Both the position numbers and the translations under genes were made by a program. Under the pieces are notes generated by a model. The model made no database searches. It worked only from the letters and a program-made list of their open reading frames with translations, and had not been told where the DNA came from. This document shows positions 19,865 through 33,070 of a DNA stretch of 64,000 bases, in pieces. Each line of letters opens with the position of its first letter. Position 1 is the stretch's first letter. This DNA is from Chionoecetes opilio (Eukaryota; Arthropoda; Malacostraca; Decapoda; Majidae), in assembly GCA_016584305.1 (NCBI GenBank), contig JACEEZ010020957.1, positions 18,501-82,500 on the forward strand. The letters are read 5' to 3'.

Positions 19865-20630
19865 TCACCCTCGCAGCGAGCATCACGGTAACGCTCACCC
19901 TCGCAGCGAGCATCACGGTAACGCTCACCCTCGCAGCGAGCATCACGGTAACGCTCACCCTCGCAGCGAGCATCACTGTAACGCTCACCCTCGCAGCGAG
20001 CATCACTGTAACGCTCACCCTCGCAGCGAGCATCACGGTAACGCTCACCCTCGCAGCGAGCATCACGGTAACGCTCACCCTCGCAGCGAGCATCACGGTA
20101 ACGCTCACCCTCGCAGCGAGCATCACGGGAACGCTCCCCTCGCAGCGAGCATCAACGTAACGCTCACCCTCGCAGCGAGCATCACGGTAACGCTCACCCT
20201 CGCAGCGAGCATCACGGTAACGCTCACCTCGCGCGAGCCACTGTAACGCTCACCTCGCAGCGAGCATCACGGTAACGCTCACCCTCGCAGCGAGCATCAC
20301 TGTAACGCTCACCCTCGCAGCGAGCATCACGGTAACGCTCACCCTCGCAGCGAGCATCACGGTAACGCTCACCCTCGCAGCGAGCATCACGGTAACGCTC
20401 ACCCTCGCAGCGAGCATCACGGTAACGCTCACCTCGCAGCGAGCATCACGGTAACGCTCACCCTCGCAGCGAGCATCACGAACGCTCACCCTCGAGCGAG
20501 CATCATAACGCTCACCTCGCAGCGAGCATCACGAACGCTCACCCCCCCAGGGCATCACGGTAACGCTCACCCTCGCACGAGCATCAGGGGAAACGCTCAC
20601 CCCGAGCGGCACCCGGGTTTAAGCAACCCC
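19865..20630. repeat. 30-bp satellite
   Basis: About 25 copies of the 30-bp unit CGCTCACCCTCGCAGCGAGC plus ATCACGGTAA. The unit contains the inverted pair GCTC/GAGC. Copies before 20120 are nearly perfect. After 20490 they lose bases and decay into C- and A-runs. Because 30 divides by three, all frames stay open on both strands, producing false proteins such as repeated HPRSEHHGNA. Confidence 0.95.
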
Positions 20631-20959
20631 GCAGGAAAATCAATTTTTTCCCCCCCCGCTCCCCCCCCCCCCCCCGGGGAAAATTTCCAGGGTTTAACGC
20701 GCCCCCCCCCCCCCCAGTTAAGAACGCTTTTGAAAAAATTTTTTTTTTTTAATACCTTTTTCCTTTTCCAGCCCTTTGTGGGGTTGGGGGGTTGTGTTTG
20801 GGGTTGTGTCCGCGGGGCTTTTAAATTTTTTACGAAACCCTTGGAGGGCCAACTAAAGGGGACCTTTTTGGGGAACGGAAAAAAAGTTTTGGGATTTTAA
20901 TTTAACCCATTTTCGGGCGAATCCCTGAAAAAGTATTTCGGGCCCAATTTTCCCCAAAG
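20631..20959. other. Degraded transition zone
   Basis: Runs of C, G, A and T with little structure (for example 20640-20720). This looks like low-accuracy sequence at the edge of the long CCA array. No gene is visible. Confidence 0.5.
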
Positions 20960-23900
20960 TAACAACCACAACCCACCCCAAACCACCACACACCCCAACA
21001 CCATACCCCCCCCCCACCCCCACCAACACAACCCCCCCTCCCCACACAACCCACCCCCCACCACCACAAACCCTACCCCACCACAAAACCCCCCAAACCC
21101 CCACCCTAAAAAACCCAAAACCACCCCCACACCACTAACCCCAACCCCCCACCACCCCCACCCCACCCCCCCAACCCCCACCCCTCCCCTTCCACCACCC
21201 CCAACCCCACCCCACAACCACCAAACCCACCCCCACCCCCCCACCCCCCCAAACCCCCCAAAAACCACCCACACACCACTACCCCCCCCCCCCAAAAAAA
21301 CCCCCCCCCCCCACCACCACCCCCCCAAACCCCCCACCACCACCCCCACCCTCCCCTCCCCACCACCCCAACCCCCACCCCCCACCACCACCACAACCCA
21401 CCCCCACCAACACTACCCCACACCCCACCACCCCCCCCACCAACCCCCCACCCCCCCCAAACCACCACACACCCCCCCCAAACAAAACCCCCCCAACCCA
21501 CCCCCACAAACATCCCAATTACCCCACCCCCCCACCCACCAACCACAAACCCCCACCCCCACCAAAACCCCCTTACCCCACCCCCCACCACACCATAACC
21601 CACCCTCCACCACCACAACAACCAACCACCCCCAAAACTCCCTTTTTCCCACCCCCTCCCCCCCCCCCCCCCACCCCCAAAATTCCAACCCCACCAACCA
21701 CCCCCCCCCCCCCCTTTACCGAAACCCCCATAAAAAACCCCCCCCAAACCCAAAACCCACCCCAAAAAACCCCCACCATTCCTTACCCCCCCACCACCCC
21801 CAAACCAAAAAAAGTCCCCCAAAACCACCACCACCACAAAACCCCTTCCAAAAAAAAAACCCCCCCCCCCAAACCCCCCCATAAACCCCCCTAAAACCCA
21901 CACCACCACCACCCCCCCCACCAACCCCACACCACCACCACCACCCCACCACCACCACCCCCACCCCACAAACCACCCCCCAACCACCACCACCCCCCTA
22001 ACCCCCACTACCATTACACCCCACCACCACACCCACCACCACCCCCAAACACCCCCCAACCACACCACCCCCACCACCACCACCACCCCCAATACCCCAC
22101 CACCCCCAACCACCAAAACCACCACCACCACCAAACCACCCACCCCCCCACCACCCACCACCCCCACTACCATTACCCCACACCACCACCACCACCACCC
22201 ATACCACCACCACCACCACCCCCCCAACACCACACCACCACCACCCACCCCCAAAATACCAACCCCCCCACCACCCACCACCACCACCACCACCCCCACC
22301 ATCCCCCCCAAACCCCCCACCACCACCACTCCATACCCCCAAAACCACCACCACCACCACCCCCACACCCCACCCAACCCCCAAACCCCACACCACCCCC
22401 CCAAACCCCAACCACCCCCACCACCCCACCATACCATTCCCACCACCACCACCACCACCACCACCACCACCACCCCAAAACCACCCCCACCACCCCCACC
22501 ACCACCACCCTACACCCCACCACCCACCCCACCACCCCACCCCACCAAAACCCCCAAAAAACCCTTTACCACCCCACCACCACCACCCCCACACACCACC
22601 ACCCCCCCACCACCACCACCCCCATACCACCCCCCCCCTAAACCCACCACCCCCACCACCACCACACCATACACACCACCACCCCACCCCCACCACCCCC
22701 CATACCATACCACCACCTCCCAAAACCACCACCCAACACCACCCCCCACCCCAACCATACAATACCCCCCACCACCCCACCCACCACAACCACCCCCCCC
22801 ACCACCACCACCCCCACCCCCACCACCCCCCCCCAACCACCCCACCACCACCACTACCTTACCAACCACCACCCCCCCCCACCACACACCACCACCCCAC
22901 CATACCACCACCACCCCACCACCACCACACCCCCACCACCACCACCACCCCACCCCAACCCCATTTCCCACCACCACCCCCAAAACCCCCCTACACCAAA
23001 AACCCACCACCACCCACCCCAAAACCCCACCCCCAAAACCACCCCAAACACCCCCACCCCCCACCCCCACCACCACAACCACCACACCACCACCACTCCC
23101 ATTACCCCCCCACCACCACCACCCCCCACCACCACCACCACCCCCCCCACTACCAACCACCACCACCACCCCACCACACCACCACCACCAACCAACCACC
23201 ACCCCACCACCACCACTACCCACCACCACCACACCCCCACCCCCACCACTCCAAATTCCCTACCAACCACCCAACCCAACCCCCCCCCCTTACCACCAAA
23301 CCCCCACCCCCCAAAAACCCCACCACCACCACCACTACCACCACCCCCAAACCCACCACACCACCACCCACCATACCCCACCACCACCCACCACCCCCAA
23401 ACCACCACCACCACCACCACCCCCAAACCAACCCCACCACCCCCCCACCACCACTACCCCCACCAAACTCCATTACCACCACACCCCCACCACCACCACC
23501 CCAAAACCCCACCACCCCACCCACCACCACCCAACCCAACCACCCCCACCACCACCACTACCAACCACCCCACCCCCCCCAAAAACCACCACCCCCCAAC
23601 CCCCAAACCCCACCCCAAAACCAACCACCACCCCACTACCCCCACCACCACTACCAACCCCCCACCCCCACCACACCCCCCCAACACCACCACCCCCCAA
23701 CCAACCCCAACCACCACCCCACCCCCAAAACACCCCCACCCCACCCCCCACTCCACCACCACCACCACCCACCACCCACCACCACCCTAACCATACCACC
23801 CCCACCACACCACCACCCCCACCACCACCACCACCCCCAAAACCCATTACACCACCACCACCACCCAACCACCACCACACCCCCACCTACCCCACCACCA

Positions 23901-26900
23901 CACCCCCACCACCACCACCACCACCACCACCCCTACCACCACCCCCACCACCCCCAAACCACACCACCCCTACCTCCACCACCACCCCCCCCACCGCCCC
24001 CTACCCCCCACCACCACCAACCACCCACCACACCCCAAACCCCCCCCACCACCACCCCCCCCCTACCACCCCCACCACCACCCCTACCATACCACCACCA
24101 CCCCCCCAAAAATTTACCAACCCCCCCCACCACCACCACCACCCACACCCCCCAACCATTACCCACCACCCACCCCACCAAAACCCACCCATTTACCACC
24201 ACCCAAACCAACACACCACCCACCACCCCCACCACACCCCAACCACCACCACCACTACCTTTTCCACCACCACCACCACCACCACCCCACCCCCCACCAA
24301 CCCACCACCCCCAAACCCCCCCACCCCACCACCACCAACCACCCACCCACCACCACCACCCCCAAACCCCCACACCACCCCACCCCCCTAGGCCCAATCC
24401 CAACCCCCACCCCACACCCCCACCACCACACTCCCTTTACCCCCAACCCCCACCACCCCCCAACCACCACCCCCCAACCACCACCACCCCCCCCCCAAAA
24501 AACCACCACACCCCACCACCCACCACCACCACCCCCAACTACCCCCACCACCCCCAAACCCCCACCACCACCCCCACCACCCCACCACCACCCACCACAC
24601 CCCCCCACCACCACTCCCAAACCACCACCACCCCCAAACCACCACCACCACCACCACCACCCCCAAACCACCACCACCCACCCACCACCCCCACACCACA
24701 CCACCACCACCACCCCCAAACCACCCCACCCCCACCACCACTACCCCACACTACTTTACCCCCAACCAAACCCACCACACCACCACCCCCCACCACCACC
24801 ACCACCACCACCACCACCCACCACCACCACCACTCCCAGACAATAACCAACCCCCACCCCCAACCCCACTCCTCCCACCCCCCACCCCCCACCACTACCC
24901 CCAACCATTAAAAACCACCACCACCACCCACCACCACCCCCCAACCACCACCACCCACCCCACTCCCAAAACCCCCACCACACCCCACCCCACCCCACTA
25001 CCCACCCCCCACCAACCACCAACCACTCCCCCAACCACCACACCAACCACCACCACCACCACCCTCCCAAAATTACCCCCACCACCACCACCACCCCCAA
25101 AACCCCTCCCACCACCACTCCCATTACCAACCACCACCACCACCACCACCACTACCTTTACCACCCCCACCCCCCACACCACCCCACCTACCACCACCCC
25201 CAACCCCCACCACCACCACCACCCCCACCACCCCAAAACCCCCCACCCCCACCAAACCACCACAACCACCACTACCACCAACCCCCCCCACCCCCACCAT
25301 AACCACACCACCACCACCACACCAACCCCCCAACCCCCCAAACCCCCACCAACCACCCCCAAAACCACCAACCACCCCCACAACCCCCAACACCTTTAAC
25401 CCACCACCACCCACCAACACCACACCACCACCACCCCCACCACCACCACCACCACCACCCCCACCCCCACCACCACCACACCACCAACCACCACCCCCCC
25501 CACCCCCACCACCACCCCCCAAACCCACCACACCACCACCACCACCACCACCACCACCCCACCACCACCCCCATACTTACCCCCCACCACCCCACCACTC
25601 ACCCCCACACCAACCATACCCCCACCCCCACCACCATCCCCCCCCAACCACCACCACCACCACCACCCCCACACCACCTTTACCACCCACCCCCCCCCCC
25701 CAATCACCATCCACCCCCACCCCCAAACCCCAAAATCACCCCCACCACCCCCAAACCCCCACTACCCCACCCCCCCATACCACCACCCCACCCCCACCAC
25801 CCCACCCAAACCCCACCAACCACCACCACTAAAACCACCCCACCCCCCCCACCACCACCACTACCCCCCCAAACCTCCCAAACCCACCAACCACCACCAC
25901 CACCACTACCAAACCACCCCACCCCAACCACCACCCACCACCCAAACCATCACCACCACCACCCCCACCATCACCAAACCACCACCACCACCACCCACCA
26001 CACCACCCCACCACCCCCAAACACCCCCATCACCTCCCAAACCCCCACCACCCCCTCCCACCCCCCAACACCAAACCCCCACCCCCCACCCCCCAAACCC
26101 CCCACCACCAAACCCACCATCCCCACCACCCCCACCACCACCACCCCCACCCCACCACACCACCAACCACCACCACTACCCCCAAACCCACCAAACCCCC
26201 ACCACACCACCACCCACCACCCCCCACCCACCAACCACCCACCACCACCAAACCACCCCACCCCCCCCACCCCCACCACCACCACCACCCCACACCATTA
26301 CCACCACCCCCACCACCACCACCCCCACCACCCCACCAAACACTCCCCACCACCCCACCACCAAACCCCCATACCCCCCACCCCCAAAACCACCACCCCA
26401 CCACCACCACTACCACCAACACTACCAACCCCCAACACCACCACCACCAACCCCCACCACCCACCACCCATACCCCACCACCACCACACCACCACTACCA
26501 CCACCACCAACCCCCACCCCCACCCCACCACCACAACCACCACCACCCCCAACCAACCACCCCCACCACCAACCACCCCCCTAACCCCCAAACCAACCAC
26601 CACCACCACCACCCCACTCCCACCCCCCCAAACCCCCACCCCACCACCCCACCACACCACCACCTACCCCACCCCACCACCACCCCACCCCACCACCCCA
26701 CCACCACCAACCCCCCTATCTTACCACCACCACCACCACCCCACCACTCCCCACCACACCCTAACCACCCACCACCACACCATTACCACTCCCCATTCCA
26801 CTACCCCCACCACCCCCCACCACCACCATCGCACCATCACCACCACCCCCATCACCACCACCACCACCACCCCATCACCCCACCACCACCACACCCCCAC

Positions 26901-27090
26901 CACCACCATCACCATCCCCACCACCACCCCCACCCCCACCATCCCCACCCCATCACCACCCCCCCACAATAATCCCATTACCACCACCACCCCACCACCA
27001 TCACCAACCACCACCAAAAAACCTTCCACCACCCCCCACACCATAAACCCACTACCACCCCAATAATACCATTACCCCCACCATTCCCAT
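20960..27090. repeat. Giant (CCA)n-type low-complexity tract, about 6.1 kb
   Basis: Almost pure C and A on the plus strand, with (CCA)n phrased runs broken by C homopolymers; TAC and CAT variants appear toward the right. On the minus strand this gives many open frames of Gly, Val and Trp only (for example 21106-22473). These are artefacts, not proteins. The C-run length noise suggests that many bases are uncertain. Confidence 0.95.
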
Positions 27091-27470
27091 GATAGGGAGA
27101 GTGTGGGAGAAGGGGGGGGGGGGGTGTTAGAAAATGCTTTTACTCTCACAATTTTAAAAAATTTAAATTATTCTGAAATTTATAATGAATTTGGTAAATA
27201 AATTTTACCACCAGATGTGTCCATAGATGTGTCATTGCCACTACTTTGACGATGAGGCGGAAATTAAACAAATACTTTGGATTTCATTTTTTTTTTGGGT
27301 TGAGCACTTGTTTCAGAGAGAAAAAAGGGGCTTCCATATAAAACCCCCCTTTGTTTTGTCCTACGTAGGAAGGATTGGCCTTGGGGATAAAGCAACAATA
27401 TACATGGGGCTGATGTATATATTTAAAAGGAAAAACTTGGTTTTTTTCCCCTCCCCCCCTTTTCCCCCCT

Positions 27471-27506
<36 letters not shown>

Positions 27507-28390
27507 TCTCCCCATCTCCTCTCTCTCTCTCTCTCTTCTTCTCTCTCTCTTCTCTCTCTCTCTCCCCTCCCCCCCTCCCCCCCCTTCTCTCTCCCCTCTC
27601 TCTCTCTCTTTTTCTCTTTTTTTTCTCTCTCTCTTCCTTCCCTTTCCCCCTTTTTCTTTTTCCTTCCCTTTTTTAGGGCTTTTTCCCCCCTTTTTCCCTT
27701 TCCTTTTTCGTTTTCTCATTATTCTTCCCCTTCTTTTTTTTTTTTCTTACCTTCTTTTTTTTTTTTTTCTTTTTTTCTTTCTTTTCTTTATTTTATGTTT
27801 TTCATTTTTCCTTCTTTTTTCCCCCTCCCTTCCCTCCCCCCTCTCTTCTCTCATTCTTTTCTTGCCCCCTATAGCACAAACTAATGCATTATACATCCTG
27901 TTACTTTAAAAATAAAATATAAATACACATTTAGGCCTTGCATACAAAAAGCTTTAAAAAAATGAAAGAGAGAGAAAAAAAACATAAGGACTAGCCGCAA
28001 AGCCCCCCTCCGGGGGACTTTTTGGCTGCCCCTGCGGGAGCAGGGGGGGGCCAAGCCCCCACCTGGACTCCCCAAACGGACTCCCAGATACCCCCCATTA
28101 ATTTTTCCTAAAATCTGGATGTGGTAGATTTGTATGATTACCCCACCTTTCCCACTCCCCATTCCCCACCCCCCCCCCACCCATTCACTCACCCATTACC
28201 CCCCCCCCACCCATTACTCACCCATTCCCCATCACCCCCACCCATTCACTCCCCCATTCCCCACACCCCCCCCCTATTCCCTCCCCCATCCCCATCACCC
28301 CCAAACCCCCATCCCCCCCCACCCATTCATAAACCCATCCCCCCAACCCATTCCCCCATACCCACCCATTCACCACCCATTCCCCATCCC
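27091..28390. repeat. Low-complexity block: CT-rich then C-rich repeats
   Basis: 27091-27465 is AT-rich without a recognisable gene. 27466-27870 is (CT)n and T/C-rich. 27870-28120 is unassigned. 28130-28390 is an irregular (CCCATTCACTCACCCATTACC)-like repeat that leads into repeat R2. Open frames here are translations of these repeats. Confidence 0.8.
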
Positions 28391-28636
28391 CCCTACATAA
28401 GGGTTTTCCTCAATTCTGCACCCACTTTTTTTTTCACAATTATCGCTAATAGGCTGCTAAAAAAAAAAAAAAGTTTGACATTCAAAATTTTGGACTTAAA
28501 ACCTTCCCGGAACCCCGGGTTCCCAAAAAAATGTGCCATATGAGGTGATTGCGCCACGGGGGCGGAACCTATACCAGACACACACACACACACAAGACAG
28601 ACAGACAGACAGACAGACACACTTTCGCTTATATTT
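28391..28636 (+). repeat. Dispersed repeat R2, copy 1
   Basis: Order: TCAATTCTGCACCCAC, T-run, CACAATTATCGCTAATAGGC, A-run, ATGTGCCATATGAGG, GATTGCGCCACGG, GCGGAACCTATACC, (CA)n, (CAGA)n, CACTTTCGCTTATATT. It matches 28779-29072. No coding sequence; the microsatellite-plus-TATATT ending suggests the 3' end of a retroposon. Confidence 0.8.
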
Positions 28637-28778
28637 ACCATTACCCATCACCCCCCACCTATTCCCTCACCCATCACCCATCACCCCCAACCCATCACCC
28701 CCCCACCCATTCACTCACCCATCACCCCACACCCATTACCCATCACCCACCCATTCACTCACCCATTACCCATCACCC

Positions 28779-28968
28779 TACATCAAGGTTTCCTCAATTC
28801 TCGCAACCCACTTTTTTTTTCACAATTATCGCTAATAGGCTGCTAAAAAAAAAAAAAAAAAAAAGTGATCGAATCTTCTCATAAGTGGGTTTATGACCTT
28901 CCCCTGGTCAACCCGGTTCCAAAAATGTGCCATATGAGGAGATTGCGCCACGGGGGGCGGAACCTATA

Positions 28969-29017
<49 letters not shown>

Positions 29018-29072
29018 GACAGACAGACAGACGACAGACAGACAGACACACTTTCGCTTATATTATTATAGA
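28779..29072 (+). repeat. Dispersed repeat R2, copy 2
   Basis: Tandem partner of the copy at 28391, with the same blocks in the same order but longer A, CA and CAGA runs. Both are preceded by CCCATCACCC-type repeats, so the duplicated unit includes that block. Confidence 0.8.
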
Positions 29073-29099
29073 TGGAGCAAAAAACTGTTAGGACACGTG

Positions 29100-29107
29100 A
29101 GCTCGCG

Positions 29108-29140
<33 letters not shown>

Positions 29141-29180
29141 ACCCACCCACCCACCACCACCACCCACACACACGAGGGAG
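29100..29180. repeat. (CA)n and (CCCA)n microsatellite
   Basis: A run of CA followed by CCCACCCACC. Frames reading VCVCVC or HTHTHT here are not genes. The following 500 bp (to 29707) hold no recognisable gene; a 22-bp phrase with CCGTGTGATTCCAAC is duplicated near 29565-29602. Confidence 0.8.
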
Positions 29181-29707
29181 AGTGGAGACATAGGGGTTGG
29201 ATGATGACAGTGGGAGATGAGAAGAGGAGGATGGGGAGAAATTGACGTGATCTCGAGGGCATAACACTGTCACTTCTGCTATAGTGTTAAGGGAAGCGCT
29301 GATAGAAGGAAGATGACGGGTATTAAGATGGATTGAAGTTAGTGAAGTGACTGGGATAACGTGAACCAAGAATAAGATAGTTTAGTATAAATGATAAAAA
29401 TAAAGGTACAGGAATATTGATTAGACAAGTGCTTGTGGGCCCTTGGGACCCCTGTATTAATGTTTGTAGTAGTTATATATATTAAACAACATGTGATTGC
29501 AAACTTCAATCGTGTTGTTGCTGTCGTTGGTCACTGGTCAAAGTGCCTCGGGGTAGACCACGTTCCGTGTGATTCCAACCCTTTGTGTTCCGTGTGATTC
29601 CAACACACACTCACACACGCACACAAAAGTTAAGTCCATGAGTCTACTGAGTTTGTGGAATGCGGCAAGACGTTACCGCAGAGTTTTTCCTGTAATCTAA
29701 TATTCCT

Positions 29708-29894
29708 AAAAGTGTTTTTAGCCCAAAACCCCCCTTCAAAATGATTCAATCGACATGGGACCGAGCCGCTTACCACCTACGATTTATTTGCAATTTTTGG
29801 AGCCTACTCTCATCAATATTGAATTTACAGTTTCGGCTATCCAAAACAGACACACACACAGACAGACACACGGCTACTCCTATAGTATATTAGA
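29708..29894 (+). repeat. Dispersed repeat R1, copy 2
   Basis: Shorter relative of 3523-3766: AGTGTTTTTAGCCCAAAACC, GGGACCGAGCCGC, GATTTATTTGCAATTTTT, (CA/CAGA)n and GGCTACTCCTATAGTATATT. Confidence 0.75.
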
Positions 29895-30080
29895 TTATAA
29901 TTGATTAAGTAATTCTCAGTAGATTATAAACATGGTATTACTCAAGACATTATAGGTTTGTTAAGATAGTCAGGGAATAAGAACAAGATAGTTTAGTATA
30001 AATGTATAGGATGAAGGTACAAAAATATTGATAACATAAAAAATATTACGTACCATTCAATAGATATATAGAACCATTGG

Positions 30081-30316
30081 ATTACACGATATATTACAGG
30101 TTTATTAAGATCGTTAAACCTTTAAGGGATTGGACATTGATTACACGATATATTACAGGTTTATTAAGATCGTTAAACCTTTAAGGGATTGGACATTGAT
30201 TACACGATATATTACAGGTTTATTAAGATCGTTAAACCTTTAAGGGATTGGACATTGATTACACGATATATTACAGGTTTATTAAGATCGTTAAACCTTT
30301 AAGGGATTGGACATTG
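30081..30316. repeat. 59-bp tandem repeat, four exact copies
   Basis: Four consecutive 59-bp units starting ATTACACGATATATTACAGG and ending GGGATTGGACATTG, identical by eye. A weaker relative of the first half (ACATTATAGGTTTGTTAAGA) lies upstream near 29949. Confidence 0.95.
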
Positions 30317-31325
30317 AAAGAGTTATGTGGTGAAAGAAGTAGAAGCAATATTTAAATGAGAATTAATTATATAGTTTATACTGACATGAATAAATGACAT
30401 TACTTGAGGGATTAAAGGTTTAGTAATACAATAAATGCTGCGATGGATTGATTATATTGAAGCATAATACCCCCAAACGTTCTAAACAAACTAACTACGG
30501 AGGAAATTCTAACCATAAAAGTCACATCACATGAATAAATCCGATCAACAAGTAGACACAATTATATCTAAAAAGTAGACGTTATATTAGACGGAAATTT
30601 AAACCTTAACAGTCACATCATATGAATAAAATCGATCTATAAGTGGACACAATGTAACACAAATAGTAGACGTCAGTTCCCTTAAAGCCGATGTCATAAA
30701 TCAGGGGCTATTGAGGGATCGTATTACCCTTTGCCCTGCCCTGATGTGGTCACAGGCTCCCCCCTGAGAGTGTTGCCGCCTCAACACTGTGTAGAAAGCA
30801 TGAAGTAGTGGCTCATTGAAGAGATTTATGGCCTGTTATGGAGCATCAAGTGTGAGAGAGAGAGAGAGAGAGAGAGAGACTATCGCATAATCTTTTAAAT
30901 GTCTCAAACAAGGAAGGAAATGTATCTTGCTTAAGGACAGCGAACGTATCTTTTACCAAACATGCAAGAAATAGCTATCTGGAGATGGCTTGCGAGACAC
31001 CTAATGTAGTTAAGTGGTCGATAAGAACGCTCAACCATAAGCAAACCATGGATTAGTGGTTCTTCCTGTACTAATTAAGAGCAACAAAAACCATAAACGA
31101 AGTAGTGATTCTATAACGTAACAGTAACTACGGCCTTATACAACGTAACTAAACTATTCTATGTTAAATATGAAAATAGTGAAAGTCTTAAATGTTTTAG
31201 TGGTGAGATAAAAGAACATGTTTACACTCATAAGACAATTTCTAGTTGTATCAAATCGTGTTACAATGCAGTATCGAAGGTTCAGCTCTCTGTAAGGCTG
31301 ATGTAATATGCCGCTAAGAGAGAGA

Positions 31326-31330
<5 letters not shown>
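30317..31330. other. Unassigned, with a diverged tandem pair of about 100 bp
   Basis: No recognisable gene. 30495-30670 contains two related units sharing GTCACATCA(C/T)ATGAATAAA, AAGT(A/G)GACACAAT and AGTAGACGT. A short GA run lies at 30852-30878. Confidence 0.45.

Positions 31331-31419
<89 letters not shown>
31331..31419. repeat. (GA)n microsatellite
   Basis: An uninterrupted GA run of about 89 bp. Confidence 0.95.
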
Positions 31420-31420
<1 letters not shown>

Positions 31421-31671
31421 ACCACCTTATTTCGTCATGATGAAGTATTATGGGTTTGGGCGAGAAAGTGCGATAAAGAAGGTGAAATACACGTGTACTA
31501 CTTGTTGATATACGTGTCTATGATGTTTGCTTCGCGTTCTTTTGTTGCGTTATTGTTGATTCGGTACACAACTGGTAAATCTCTCTCTCTCTATTTTTTT
31601 TTCTCTCTTTTGTGAACATGATACACATTTAACATATATAGTTGTTTTTTTATAATCAAGACGTTTGTAGT

Positions 31672-31930
31672 GTTATTCACCTATGGTCTTGGCCACGCAA
31701 GCTGGCTCGAGATCGCCAGTTTCACCCTCACAGTGCAAGCTTGGAGCTCATTATTACCGATCCTTGGGCAATGCTGAAACCTCACACACCACACACCCCC
31801 ATCCCTTTTCTCAAGGGGGACAGTAACCGCCCGAATTTGTCAGTGAAAAATCCCCGGGATCAGCGAGGATTCGAACCGCCTACCCACATAATGGGAGGCG
31901 AGCACGCTTTCAACCTGACCATCGCGTGGT
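31672..31930 (-). mobile_element. tRNA-derived SINE, family S2, copy 1
   Basis: Minus-strand copy of the element at 63057-63311. On the minus strand it starts CGCGATGGTCAGG, has a B-box-like GGCGGTTCGAATCC (here 31867-31880), then CCGGGGATTTTTCA, TTCGGGCGG, CCCCCTTGAG, a CA-rich piece, and ends with GCCAGCTTGCGTGG and GTGAATAAC. Confidence 0.85.
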
Positions 31931-31999
31931 TTTCAGTGCGTGTGTGTGTGTGTGTGTGTCGTTTCTTCTCTCCTTTAGAGTGATGTTTCCGCTATGTCA

Positions 32000-32990
32000 T
32001 GCTCATTTGTGTGTGTTTCTTTCTCTGGTTCTTTTCTCTCCTTTTTTTCCTCTCCTCTCATTTGTCTCTCTCCAGCACAAGTTACGTTTTTCCTCTTCCT
32101 CTTTCCCCCTCCTCCTCCTCCTCCTCCTCCTCCTCCTCCTCCTCCTCCTCCTCCTCCTCCTCCTCTTCCTCCTCCTCCTCCTCCAATATGTCTCCTCCAT
32201 CCTCATATATTTCATCTCTGCACCCTCTGACTATTTTTTTCTTCTTCTATCTCTACACACAAGAACACATAAATGATCAGTCGCTGTCGTTAAGAAAAAC
32301 GTGTTAGTAGATTTATTACGCTAGCGCCTCGAAAGACACACAAAGATGACAGCTTTTCACACTCTGTAAATCCAAAGTGATGAGGCGCAATTGCTCTTAA
32401 AAGCGGAGACTAGTTTTGAGAAGCGGAAAGGGGTAACACAGAAGCAAACTTGGGCAATTTTTAGAGTTTTTGTTTATGGTGATGTTGAGATTGGTAACAG
32501 TGCGAAGAAAAGGAAGGGAAAGGGATGGAAATGAAGGGAAAGGGAGAGAGGGAGGGAGGGAGGGAAGAAAGTAAGGAAGTAAGTAAGGAAGGAAGGAAAG
32601 AAGGAAGGAAGAAAAGGGCTGTAAGGGAAAGAAGGAAGGAAGGAAGGAAGGAAGGGGAGAAGGAAGGGAGAAAAGAGGTTGTAATGGAAGAGAAGTGAAG
32701 AGAAATGAAAGAAAGGGAAGTGAAAGGCAGACAACCCAAGACAAGATAAGAGAAGGGAAGAGAAAGGAAATTATTAAATGGGATAGGAAGGGAAGAGAAG
32801 GGAAGGAAGGAAAAGGATAGGAATAGAAAGGGAACTGAGAGTAAAGGAGGAGAAGGAATATGAAGGAGGGATGGAAAAGAAATAGGAAAGTTTAATGAGT
32901 AATTTGCAAAACAGAAGTAAGGAAGAAGGAAGGATGGCAGGAAGGCAAATGAGTGTGTGGTTGGAGGAGGGAATTGAGGCCTTGAAGGAA
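32000..32990. repeat. (CTC)n microsatellite and polypurine tract
   Basis: 32108-32184 is (CCT)n. 32500-32990 is irregular (GGAA)n/(GGGA)n. 32185-32500 shows no gene. Poly-Ser, poly-Pro, poly-Leu and poly-Arg frames here are artefacts. Confidence 0.85.
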
Positions 32991-33070
32991 GGAGAGAAGG
33001 GAGAAGAGGCAGGATTGTGTGATGAAAGGAGAAAAGTTGTGATCCGTTAAAGGGCGGGATGGGTATTCGT

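Noticed and set aside
19794..20246. 150-codon frame with repeated HPRSEHHGNA
   Set aside because: Period 30 bp keeps every frame open; both strands give equally long frames.
21106..22473. 455-codon Gly/Val/Trp-rich minus-strand frame and about 30 similar frames to 27044
   Set aside because: Translations of the (CCA)n tract; only three amino acids dominate and frames overlap in all phases.
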